A DNA stretch of 64,000 bases from Phycisphaerales bacterium (GTDB taxonomy: Bacteria > Planctomycetota > Phycisphaerae > Phycisphaerales > SM1A02): assembly GCA_030748575.1 (NCBI GenBank), contig JASMLR010000008.1:1-64000 (forward strand). Direction: 5' to 3'. Numbering within the stretch: position 1 is the stretch's first letter; each line of letters opens with the position of its first letter. The notes under the pieces are model-generated. The model saw nothing but the letters and a program-made list of their open reading frames with translations. It had not been told where the DNA came from and made no database searches. A program made the position numbers and the translations under genes. Shown here one piece after another: positions 1 through 7,844 of this stretch.

Positions 1-1
1 G

Positions 2-319
2 AGCATTCAAGACACCAGCATCTGCAGCAATGTCCCCGCAGAATCGCAAGTTTCCGGGGACTACACCGACAACGGCGGCAACACCATTGCCGCGGTCTGC
101 CCGTGGTACCAAGGTGCCTGCTGCACAGGCAACGAACTTGCGTGCGTGGTCGCAACCGAGGAAGACTGTGAACACTTCGGCCACATCTGGCTCGGCGAAG
201 GCACGACCTGCGATGACTCGCCATGTCCAATCGCCTGCCTCGGTGATGTGACCGGAGACGGCGAAGTATCGACCAATGACCTGCTCACTGTGATTGCCAA
301 CTGGGGCCCCTGCCCATAA
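2..319 (+). CDS. Secreted protein, C-terminal part (partial), dockerin-like tail
   Basis: The frame is open at the left edge, so only the last 105 residues are seen. They are Cys-rich and contain CSNVPAE and a YTDNGGNTIA stretch like the repeats of Planctomycetota secreted beta-helix proteins. The end reads LGDVTGDGEVSTNDLL and finishes NWGPCP. This looks like one calcium-binding dockerin-type loop (D-x-T-x-D-G-x-V) followed by a Trp/Cys end, a tail common on exported Phycisphaerae proteins; its use as a sorting or anchoring signal is inference. The catalytic or adhesive part, if any, lies outside the window. It converges with the lipoprotein gene at 384-1688 across a hairpin. Confidence 0.8.
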   Translation, partial: SIQDTSICSNVPAESQVSGDYTDNGGNTIAAVCPWYQGACCTGNELACVVATEEDCEHFGHIWLGEGTTCDDSPCPIACLGDVTGDGEVSTNDLLTVIANWGPCP

Positions 320-336
320 CCCCCACCACCCCACAG

Positions 337-358
337 CACCTCCGTATTCATGGAGGTG
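337..358. terminator. Hairpin between convergent genes
   Basis: A 7-bp perfect stem (CACCTCC at 337-343, GGAGGTG at 352-358) with an 8-nt loop is followed on the plus strand by TTGTTGTTG. It sits between two convergent stop codons, so it probably ends the upstream plus-strand gene and may work both ways. Confidence 0.5.
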
Positions 359-383
359 TTGTTGTTGGGGCTCGACTGGGGGT

Positions 384-1688
384 TTAGGGGGCGAGCGTGT
401 GCATGCACTCGCTCAGGACGTGGTCTGCCTCTGCCTTGAGGGGAGTGCCGGAACGCGCGGCTGCGAAGGACTCGAGCGTGTCTCGGACCTCGTCCTGCTG
501 TGATGGGGTCGCCATGGACCATCTGGTTGCGAACTCGACGAGTTGCGTTCCATCGATGCAGACGTGCCCGAGGATGCGCTGCTGCGCCGCTTCGTCAGGA
601 TGCGCCCAGGAGGCGGTCCAGCACAGTGGCGGCGCGGTGAGCCCGACGGCGAGGGGGGGCGTGTCAAGCGACCACTCCACGACGCCTCGCTCTTGCGACC
701 AGATGCCGTTGGTGCTCGCAGGTCTGCTCGATGCCTTCAGTTGCACCGTGACCTCATGGCTCGTCAAGATGGAGGAGGTTGCCGCCCAAGCCGCGGCAAG
801 GCGGGGCCTGCTGCCAATTGCAGCGGTGAAGGTGGCCTGCAGTTCATCGCTGAATCCCTCCGGAAAAGAGTCTTCCAACCGGGATCCCAGGGCCCGCACC
901 TGCGCGTTCCAGTCTCCGGTCATGCGCAGCCCCAACGCCCGCGCCGCGATGCGGGGCAGACCTGCTTCAATCGAGTCGGGGTCCAGAGCTGCCATGGTGG
1001 CCTCGTCGGCAGTCAGCCATCCGCGCTGCCAAAGGAAGGCCAGGGCCGCGGAGAGCAGGCGTTCCTGGAAGTACGACTTCAGTCGGTCGTCGCCCGGACC
1101 GCCGCCGGTTACGTCCTCGCCCGGGAGCATCTGACTGGAGAAGACCAGCGCCCAGCCAAGCATGGCCGCATCGGCCGCATCCGAGTGAATGCGATCATTG
1201 AGCAGTCGCAGCATGTCTGGAAGCAGGGGGTCATCGGCCAGTTCGGTGCGAAGGTGCCGCCGGATGCGGTTGACGATCGCGTCAATTCCCTTCTGCAACG
1301 CAAGCACGTCATCCACTGCAGTGACGTCTCCGCCGAGGCACTCCATAAAGCAGGATGCGGTCCCGAGTGGCGATGCGTGCGTGGTCCAGAGGCCCTGGCC
1401 TCCGAAGCCATCCGGCCAGCCGGCGCCCGACACATCGCTCGCGAAGAGGTAGCGTGGGGGCGTCAGTCCCGGGTCGCTGCCGCGGCGTGACCGAGGCGCA
1501 TAGTGCGGCCCCATGGCGTGCCGAATGGCATCGAGTTCCACGTCCTCGATGTCAGACGATACGGCCACGTCCCGATGCAGCACGTCGCCTGAGATCGTCA
1601 TGGTGACGTCGTAGTCGAGTTGGCAGCCGGTGAGCACCAACGAAAGCAGGCAGCCAAGAGCCGTGAAGGACCGCGAGGTGTACTGCAT
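384..1688 (-). CDS. Hypothetical lipoprotein
   Basis: A 434-residue protein of no recognised family. The ATG at 1688 is chosen because it gives a type II signal peptide with lipobox LTGC (Cys about residue 22) and has AGGAG 7 nt upstream; an in-frame start further upstream would run into the mutY promoter. The rest is soluble-looking and mostly helical, without membrane segments. It is probably anchored to a membrane on the periplasmic side. It is divergent from mutY with only 43 bp between, so the two promoters overlap. Function unknown. Confidence 0.75.
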   Translation of the reverse strand: MQYTSRSFTALGCLLSLVLTGCQLDYDVTMTISGDVLHRDVAVSSDIEDVELDAIRHAMGPHYAPRSRRGSDPGLTPPRYLFASDVSGAGWPDGFGGQGLWTTHASPLGTASCFMECLGGDVTAVDDVLALQKGIDAIVNRIRRHLRTELADDPLLPDMLRLLNDRIHSDAADAAMLGWALVFSSQMLPGEDVTGGGPGDDRLKSYFQERLLSAALAFLWQRGWLTADEATMAALDPDSIEAGLPRIAARALGLRMTGDWNAQVRALGSRLEDSFPEGFSDELQATFTAAIGSRPRLAAAWAATSSILTSHEVTVQLKASSRPASTNGIWSQERGVVEWSLDTPPLAVGLTAPPLCWTASWAHPDEAAQQRILGHVCIDGTQLVEFATRWSMATPSQQDEVRDTLESFAAARSGTPLKAEADHVLSECMHTLAP

Positions 1689-1719
1689 GACGCTTCTCCT
1701 GTGCCGCCCTCGTGATCCG

Positions 1720-1725
1720 TAGACT
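1720..1725 (+). promoter_or_regulatory. -10-like box of mutY (leaderless)
   Basis: TAGACT ends 6 nt before the mutY ATG, so transcription would start at or next to the start codon. No Shine-Dalgarno is visible. Confidence 0.45.
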
Positions 1726-1731
1726 ATCCAC

Positions 1732-2772
1732 ATGCGTTGGGAACATCGGCGGATCACCGCCGCAATCGAGCAGTGGTTCACCCTCCATGCGCGATCGCTC
1801 CCGTGGAGGGGTCATCGAACGCCCTGGCGAGCGTTGGTGAGCGAGTTTATGCTCCAGCAGACCCAGGTCTCGCGGGTGCTTGAGCGGTACGAGCCCTTCC
1901 TTGAGCGGTTCCCAACACCGGCGTCGCTCGCCGCTGCGACGGAGCAGGAACTTCTCTCCATGTGGCAGGGGCTTGGCTACTACCGTCGAGCGCGATCTCT
2001 GCACAAGGCGTCGATGCAGATTGTCGAGCAGTTCGGCGGCGATGTGCCGCTCGACGCGGCGTCGCTGAGGAAACTCGCAGGCGTCGGTCGGTACACGGCG
2101 GGCAGCATGGCATCCATCGTCGGTGGCCACCGCGAGCCCATCGTCGACGGCAATGTCAATCGGTTGCTTGCAAGGCTTGCATGCGACGATGGCCCGCAGG
2201 ATGCATCCATGGCGCGGCGCATGTGGGAGCGTGCCGCCGCGTTGGTGGAGGCGAGCGGTGATCCGGGCATGCTCAACGAGGGCATGATGGAACTTGGGGC
2301 CACCGTCTGCGGACCGGCATCGCCATCCTGCGATGCATGTCCACTCCGGGATGGCTGCGAGGCATTCGCAGCGGGCCGCGTAGGCGAGGTGCCACAGCCA
2401 AAGACCTCCGGCCGCCGAACCGTGATGCATCAGCACGCCATCGTCGTGCGACAGGGATCACAGGTCCTGCTCGAGCAACGGCCATCATCTGGTCTCTGGG
2501 CGAGCATGTGGCAGGCGCCGACGATCGAGTCGGACCGCGAGTTGGATGTGGATGAACTGCTGAGAAGGTTGCCGGCCGGGTTCGAAGACCTCACGCGGGT
2601 CGAGAGTCTCACGCGAACGCTGACGCATCGCACGGTGCACATTCACGTGCACACGGCGGCGACGTGCGTTGGTGGGCAGGCGGAGGGATGGGTGTGGGTG
2701 TCCGATCGCGATGGCCCCGGCCATCCGCTCAGCAGCGCCGCCCGGGCTGCGCTGCAGGCAGGCGGCTCCTGA
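1732..2772 (+). CDS. mutY: A/G-specific adenine glycosylase
   Basis: Base-excision repair enzyme that removes adenine mispaired with 8-oxoguanine. Seen: SEFMLQQTQV with the catalytic Glu at 38, the helix-hairpin-helix LAGVGRYTAG near 115-124, VDGNV with the catalytic Asp at 139, and the [4Fe-4S] ligands C193-x6-C200-x2-C203-x5-C209. The C-terminal 120 residues form the NUDIX-like domain that reads 8-oxoG. At 346 residues it has the normal full length. Transcribed alone, with a -10 box directly before the ATG and a hairpin terminator downstream at 2967-2989. Confidence 0.97.
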   Translation: MRWEHRRITAAIEQWFTLHARSLPWRGHRTPWRALVSEFMLQQTQVSRVLERYEPFLERFPTPASLAAATEQELLSMWQGLGYYRRARSLHKASMQIVEQFGGDVPLDAASLRKLAGVGRYTAGSMASIVGGHREPIVDGNVNRLLARLACDDGPQDASMARRMWERAAALVEASGDPGMLNEGMMELGATVCGPASPSCDACPLRDGCEAFAAGRVGEVPQPKTSGRRTVMHQHAIVVRQGSQVLLEQRPSSGLWASMWQAPTIESDRELDVDELLRRLPAGFEDLTRVESLTRTLTHRTVHIHVHTAATCVGGQAEGWVWVSDRDGPGHPLSSAARAALQAGGS

Positions 2773-2966
2773 ACGATCGCTGCGGGGCTCTCCAGGGGCA
2801 TTTTTGGGGGCCAGACGGGGGCTCGACGCTGACTTCAGAGGTTTTTCACGATTCTGGTCGCCGGGTGGTGACAGAAACCACCGGGCTGCGCGGATACGTG
2901 GTGAGGCAGGCGCCCGATCGCAACAGGCGGCTCGACCTCCCAAACTTGCTCCCTTGCACACGAGCA

Positions 2967-2989
2967 GGCTCGCCGACGGTCGGCGAGCC
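2967..2989 (+). terminator. Intrinsic terminator after mutY
   Basis: A perfect 10-bp GC-rich stem (2967-2976 with 2980-2989, 3-nt loop) is followed by CTGTTCGCTTTTGTTC. It lies in the 262-bp gap between the convergent mutY and the HD-domain gene; nothing else is recognisable in that gap. Confidence 0.65.
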
Positions 2990-3034
2990 CTGTTCGCTTT
3001 TGTTCACCGCAGCGGAGCCGCTCGCTACGCAGCG

Positions 3035-5353
3035 TCAGCCGGCCTCGGCCGCTTCGACCTCCGCCACTTCATCTTCCGGCAAGGGCTCTTCGGGATAGGC
3101 GATCCTGCCATGATGAATGGCGCAGACGCGGGCGAGGATGGCCTCCTTCACCTTGGAGAGTTCCGCCAGGGTGAGCGGGCAGTCATCGAACTGGCCGTCG
3201 AGGAGCCGCTTCCTGGTCATGTCGTGTACGAGCCCTTCGATCTGCCCGGGCGTCGGGTCGTTCATCGCGCGGGTCGCGCTCTCGACACAATCCGAAAGCA
3301 TCAGCACGGCTGCTTCCCGCGTGAGAGGCTTCGGCCCCGGATACCGGAACTCGACCTCCTGCGGCGACTCCTTGTCGCCGGCCTCTTCCGCCTTCTGACG
3401 CGCGGCGTGGTAGAAGTACTCCACCAGCGTGGTGCCGTGATGTGACTCGATGAAGTGGATGATGCCTCGGGGTACACGGTGCTCGCGTGCCAGTTCGATG
3501 CCGTCCTTGACGTGGCCAATGATGACCAGAAGGCTCATTGCGGGACTCAAACTGTCGTGGCGGTTTTCGCCGCCCTGCTGATTCTCAACGAAGTACTGAG
3601 GCTTGTGCATCTTCCCGATGTCGTGGTACAGCCCTCCGACATAGACAAGCAGCCCATCGGCCTCAATCGCCTCGGCCGCTGCCTCCGCGATGCTCGCCAC
3701 CTGAAGTGAGTGGTCGTAGGTGCCGGGTGCCCGCTGTTGAAGTTCGCGCAGCAGCGGCCTTCTCGGATCCCGGAGTTCCGCAAGCGTCATGCCGGTTGTG
3801 ATGTGGAAGACGCGTTCGATGCTGGGGAGAATGCCGAGGACAAGAAAGCCGACGCACATGGCGGCGCCCGCCGCCTGCGCCGCATCCGTCAACACCTGCA
3901 GCCAGGCATCACTGAACGAGGGCAGTTCGATCATCGCCAGCACAATCGCTGCGACTGCGCTGACAATGGCCGCAATGGACGAAGCGCGAATGAGACATCC
4001 CCGGCTCCGCACTTCATCGAGTTGAGCCACCAGCGTGCCTGCGCCAGCCATGAGCACGATGAACCAGCCGATGGACTCCTGAAGGGCGACGGTCATAATC
4101 GCCGCTTGGACGGCTGCAAGCGCCATGGCAAGCCGCTGGTCGTACGAGAGCCGAAGAATCGTGCTGGTCAGGAGCAGCGGCCCAAGGGCGGCGGCCAGTT
4201 TCAGTGCCGGAACATCCGCAGCAATGAGAATCGTCGCTGCCAGCATCAGGAGCATGAGCAGGCAGATGGCGACCAGCCGCAGTGGGTTCCTGGAGATCCG
4301 CTGGTAACTCATGGAAGTGAAGCCAGCAAGAAAGAGGGACAACGCAGCGAGCAGCAGGCCGACGCCCATGCGTGGAACCCATCGCATTTCCCAAGAGCTG
4401 GTGCTTGCGAACATGGCTGCTTCGCGGACCGCCTCCTGATGTTGCAGGTCGGTCAGGCGGTCGCCGGCGCGGTACAGCGTCTCGCCCGCGAGGTGCTCGA
4501 TCATGACAGGTTCGACGCCGTCCATCGCTGCCAGCTTCAGGGCATCCGTTCGTGCCTTGTCCAGTTTGAGCGTCGGGCTCGCTTCATAGGCAATCCGCGC
4601 CACGACGATGTCGACGACTGGTTCCGGAAATGCGGCGCGGCGGACAATCTCACGCAGCCGCGTTGAGGCGGAACCGTTCTCGATCGCGGTGACGTTGACC
4701 GGGTCAGCACGCAGCGGCTGCTGATAGGTCCCGTCGGCCAGGCCAAGCGCTCGATTGGTGGCTGCCTGGGTCGAGAACATCTGGAACGTCTCTGCGTCGA
4801 GAATCGGTCCCTGGATCAGTGCGTGGTCCACCAACGCGTCGGTCCAGGTGGTCCAACTGGTGGTGGGGCCGTCCGGGCCGGCGAACTGCTTGAGGGCGGC
4901 AAGTCGCGTGGCGTTGAGCCCGAACTGTTTTTTGAGTTCGTCGGCAACATCGGAAAGCGATTCCGTGCCTGCGACCGCTGTGGGGATTCCGGCCAGTGAC
5001 GAACGGAGCCGATCCAGGGCGGCTGCATTGGGCACGTAGATGAAGGGTGACGCCGACCCAACTTCGTCGCGAAGCCGGGCCGTCGCCGCCTTGTTCTCAA
5101 TCTGATAATCGAGTCGGGTCAGTTCGGACTGACGGGCGTACAGACCGGGATAGACGAAGATTCGCTCTCGCCCCCACGCGACCAGAAAGCTCGCGCAGGT
5201 CAGAAACACCAGAATGATGACTGCGGAGCGGATGAACTCCGGCCGCTTGAGCGCCTGACGGGCGGCAGCGCCCGGCCGCGGAATGTTCCTGCGGATCTCC
5301 TGCCGGCGCTGTTCACTCCGTCCAGACGGTCGTGGCTTGTTGGAGGTGTTCAT
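3035..5353 (-). CDS. 7TM-HD phosphohydrolase (PgpH/YqfF-like)
   Basis: A 772-residue membrane protein. Order: one N-terminal transmembrane helix (about 43-62), a periplasmic 7TMR-HDED domain (about 65-320), a block of about seven hydrophobic helices (about 330-500), and a cytoplasmic HD domain with GLYHDIGKMHKPQYF (His577-Asp578) followed by further His/Asp ligands (IIGHVKDG, IESHHGT, LSDCVES). Characterised family members such as Listeria PgpH hydrolyse cyclic di-AMP; that activity is expected but not shown here. The Ala/Glu-rich C-terminal tail is probably unstructured. Monocistronic, starting with ATG. Confidence 0.92.
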   Translation of the reverse strand: MNTSNKPRPSGRSEQRRQEIRRNIPRPGAAARQALKRPEFIRSAVIILVFLTCASFLVAWGRERIFVYPGLYARQSELTRLDYQIENKAATARLRDEVGSASPFIYVPNAAALDRLRSSLAGIPTAVAGTESLSDVADELKKQFGLNATRLAALKQFAGPDGPTTSWTTWTDALVDHALIQGPILDAETFQMFSTQAATNRALGLADGTYQQPLRADPVNVTAIENGSASTRLREIVRRAAFPEPVVDIVVARIAYEASPTLKLDKARTDALKLAAMDGVEPVMIEHLAGETLYRAGDRLTDLQHQEAVREAAMFASTSSWEMRWVPRMGVGLLLAALSLFLAGFTSMSYQRISRNPLRLVAICLLMLLMLAATILIAADVPALKLAAALGPLLLTSTILRLSYDQRLAMALAAVQAAIMTVALQESIGWFIVLMAGAGTLVAQLDEVRSRGCLIRASSIAAIVSAVAAIVLAMIELPSFSDAWLQVLTDAAQAAGAAMCVGFLVLGILPSIERVFHITTGMTLAELRDPRRPLLRELQQRAPGTYDHSLQVASIAEAAAEAIEADGLLVYVGGLYHDIGKMHKPQYFVENQQGGENRHDSLSPAMSLLVIIGHVKDGIELAREHRVPRGIIHFIESHHGTTLVEYFYHAARQKAEEAGDKESPQEVEFRYPGPKPLTREAAVLMLSDCVESATRAMNDPTPGQIEGLVHDMTRKRLLDGQFDDCPLTLAELSKVKEAILARVCAIHHGRIAYPEEPLPEDEVAEVEAAEAG

Positions 5354-5443
5354 AGCGGGATACCGATGGTCAGTCTACTGTTGGCGGCCCACCCGGCGTG
5401 GTAGCCTCCAGATGCCATTGAACCGGGTCGCAGAAAGGCAGAC

Positions 5444-5983
5444 ATGCCGAGATGTCAAAAAACAGGGATCGGCCTCGGATTGCTCCTGATCGGAGGCTCG
5501 TGCTGGCCGCCAGCCGGATGCGCTGCCAGGCCTGCTGAACCCGCGCCGGCAGCGCAGGTGGTGCTCACCGCGGAGCAGGGCAGCCGGGCCATGCACATCA
5601 TGGCGGCGGCGGTGCCGCCGGCGCACGGGCCGCCACTGCAGCTTCTTCCCACCTCCGGTGTTCGATGGTCCGACCTTCGCCGCGCCATGGGGACGATCGC
5701 GATGCCGCCGCGGCCGAGCGGTGGCGAGACGCTGACCGCTGTCGTGGCCTCGGACATCGGCGATGACCGAGCATGGTTTGAGTTGCTGACGTCGGATGGA
5801 TGGCCTGCGGTGGTGCGGGCCACACGCTGCGGCGACGGGATTCAGTTGGAGGCCTGGATGGGTCCGTACCCGACCGCGCCCGAAGCCGTCGACGCTGCGC
5901 GGTCGCTTCAGGCGGCAGCGGCCGAGTCGCTGCGGCAGTGGGGGCGGAAGCCCGAACTTCCTGCCGAGGCCGTCAGTCGCTGA
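5444..5983 (+). CDS. Hypothetical small lipoprotein
   Basis: A 179-residue protein with an N-terminal hydrophobic stretch and lipobox PAGC (Cys about 26), so probably a lipoprotein. The mature part has an Ala/Pro-rich linker and a compact domain with WFELLTSDGWPAVVRA and WMGPYPTAPEA motifs, faintly SPOR-like in layout, but no family is assigned. GAAAGG lies a few bases before the ATG. Its last 11 bp overlap the end of convergent gatA. Confidence 0.65.
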   Translation: MPRCQKTGIGLGLLLIGGSCWPPAGCAARPAEPAPAAQVVLTAEQGSRAMHIMAAAVPPAHGPPLQLLPTSGVRWSDLRRAMGTIAMPPRPSGGETLTAVVASDIGDDRAWFELLTSDGWPAVVRATRCGDGIQLEAWMGPYPTAPEAVDAARSLQAAAAESLRQWGRKPELPAEAVSR

Positions 5984-7448
5984 TCGGTGGACTGGCCAGG
6001 TGCCAGTCAGACGCCGCTTGCAGGTGGTGCGCGACGCGAAGCACGGTGTCCTCCCCGAGCACCGGCCCCTGAATCTGGATGCCAAGCGGCAAACGGACAC
6101 CCTCGCGCTCCGTCATCGGTCCGGGGATGGAGACGCCGCAGATGCCGGCGATGTTGGCAGTGACGGTGTACCTGTCACAGAGGTACATCGACATCGGGTC
6201 CGCATGTGATCCGAACCGAAAGGCCGGGGCTGACACCGTGGGGCCGAGCAGAACGTCGACACTGGTGAACAGCCGCTGGTACTCGTCGTGGATGAGTCGC
6301 CGCACCTGCAGCGCTCGCTTGTAGTACGCGTCGTAGTAGCCGGCGCTCAGGACGTACGTGCCGAGCATGATGCGGCGACGTGCTTCCTCTCCGAGGCCTT
6401 CGCTCCTGCTCGCTGCATAGAGAGGCTCCAGCGCGAGGTCCGGCCGCGACGTTCGTCGGCCATATCGAATGCCGTCAAATCGAGCCAGATTGCTAGAGGC
6501 TTCAGCGGGTCCGAGCACGTAGTAGCAGGCGATCCCAAGGTCTGTCGTCTCAAGGTGCACCGGTTTGATGTCGCACCCGAGCGACCGCAAGGCGTCGGCC
6601 GCGGTGTCGACCGCGTTGTTGACGCCCGCGTCGTTGTCGTCGGACATGTGTTCGACCGGCACACCAACGCGGAGACCCTTCAGTGGGGCCTGAAGGGCAT
6701 CAAGGCCGGCCGTGCCCGGCGCATCGGCCGAGGTGTCGTCTCTGGCGTCCACGCCCGAGAGCGTCTGCATGACCAGCGCCGCATCTGCAGCCGTTCTGGT
6801 GAAGGGGCCGATCTGATCCATGCTTGGCGCAAAGGACACCAGACCCCATCTGCTGACGCGGCCGCCGGTCGGTTTGAGGCCGGTGATTCCACAGAACGCC
6901 GCCGGCTGCCGAATGGACCCGCCGGTATCGCTTCCGAGCGCGCACGGCACCAGGCCAGCGGCGACGGCGGCAGCGCTTCCCCCCGAGGAGCCGCCCGGGA
7001 CACGCTGGGGATCCCACGGATTGCGGACGACCCCGAACGCGCAGTGTTCCGTTGATGAGCCCATCGCGAACTCGTCGCACCGGGTCCGGCCGAGCAACAC
7101 GGCGCCGGCGCCTCGAAGTCGCTCGGTGACGGTTGCGTCGTACGGGCTGACGAAGTTCTCCAGAATCCGCGAGCCACACGTAGCCGGCTCGCCTTCGACC
7201 ATGATGTTGTCCTTGAGCGCGATCGGCACGCCCGCGAGCGGGCCCGCCTGCTCGCCTCGCCGGACGTCGGCATCGACTCGCTCGGCCATGGCTCGGGCGG
7301 TGTCGGCCCGCACGTCCTGAAAGCACCCGAGGTCGCCGTCGAGCCTGGAGATGGCCCGCAGGTGCCACTCGAGGACCTCCGTCGCCGTGACCTCGCCCTG
7401 CTGGACCGCCTGGGCGATGTCGCACACCGTGCGAGGCCGATCACCCAT
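5973..7448 (-). CDS. gatA: Asp-tRNA(Asn)/Glu-tRNA(Gln) amidotransferase subunit A
   Basis: The amidase subunit of GatCAB, which releases ammonia from glutamine to convert mischarged Glu-tRNA(Gln) or Asp-tRNA(Asn). The amidase-signature triad is visible: Lys in VPIALKDNI, and the two serines in GGSSGGSAAAVAAG and DTGGSIRQPAAFCG. 491 residues, full length. The ATG at 7448 overlaps the gatC stop by 8 bp, indicating translational coupling. gatB is not in this window. Confidence 0.96.
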   Translation of the reverse strand: MGDRPRTVCDIAQAVQQGEVTATEVLEWHLRAISRLDGDLGCFQDVRADTARAMAERVDADVRRGEQAGPLAGVPIALKDNIMVEGEPATCGSRILENFVSPYDATVTERLRGAGAVLLGRTRCDEFAMGSSTEHCAFGVVRNPWDPQRVPGGSSGGSAAAVAAGLVPCALGSDTGGSIRQPAAFCGITGLKPTGGRVSRWGLVSFAPSMDQIGPFTRTAADAALVMQTLSGVDARDDTSADAPGTAGLDALQAPLKGLRVGVPVEHMSDDNDAGVNNAVDTAADALRSLGCDIKPVHLETTDLGIACYYVLGPAEASSNLARFDGIRYGRRTSRPDLALEPLYAASRSEGLGEEARRRIMLGTYVLSAGYYDAYYKRALQVRRLIHDEYQRLFTSVDVLLGPTVSAPAFRFGSHADPMSMYLCDRYTVTANIAGICGVSIPGPMTEREGVRLPLGIQIQGPVLGEDTVLRVAHHLQAASDWHLASPPISD

Positions 7449-7758
7449 CTTCAGGCCCCCCTCCGAGCACCTTGGGCACCGAGATGTAGTCGCCCTCGCG
7501 GGCCGGCGCCATCTGCAGCACCGCGGCGCCGGGCAGCGGGGGCTCCGGCTGGTCCTGGTGGAGCCGCGAGCAGTGCCCGTGGGGGGAGGCGAGCGGCTCG
7601 ACGCCCGTGACGTCGACATCCGTCAGTTTCGCCACGTACTCGAGGATTCCCTCCAGATCACGCTGGATCTCACTCGCTTCCTGATCGGACAGTTCAAGTC
7701 GGGCAAGTGCTGCAATGTGGCGGACTTGTGCCGCTCCGAGTTGTTCCGGAGTGCTCAT
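7441..7758 (-). CDS. gatC: Asp-tRNA(Asn)/Glu-tRNA(Gln) amidotransferase subunit C
   Basis: Small subunit of 105 residues that clamps GatA to GatB. It has the family pattern VRHIAALARLELSDQEA near the N-terminus and a C-terminal GDYISVPKVL close to the usual R-x-D-x-V-x-x ending. The ATG at 7758 is preceded by a TACCCT hexamer 8 nt away, so the gatCA mRNA may be leaderless. Divergent from ptsI. Confidence 0.93.
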   Translation of the reverse strand: MSTPEQLGAAQVRHIAALARLELSDQEASEIQRDLEGILEYVAKLTDVDVTGVEPLASPHGHCSRLHQDQPEPPLPGAAVLQMAPAREGDYISVPKVLGGGPEDG

Positions 7759-7766
7759 GGCGGCGG

Positions 7767-7772
7767 AGGGTA
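7767..7772 (-). promoter_or_regulatory. -10-like box of gatCA (leaderless)
   Basis: On the minus strand TACCCT ends 8 nt before the gatC ATG, leaving no room for a Shine-Dalgarno. Confidence 0.4.
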
Positions 7773-7807
7773 CTTCGCCGAGGGGCCCGCGGGGGCCCAC
7801 AGGCCTC

Positions 7808-7813
7808 TACAAT
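7808..7813 (+). promoter_or_regulatory. -10-like box of ptsI
   Basis: TACAAT (5 of 6 to TATAAT) lies 31 nt before the ptsI ATG, giving a short leader of roughly 25 nt. Confidence 0.4.
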
Positions 7814-7844
7814 GTTCGGCCCGCCCAGCCGGTGGGGCCTCTTC

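Noticed and set aside
3710-4666. 318-residue plus-strand frame opposite the HD gene
   Set aside because: His/Arg/Gln-rich composition typical of GC shadow frames, with no start signal.
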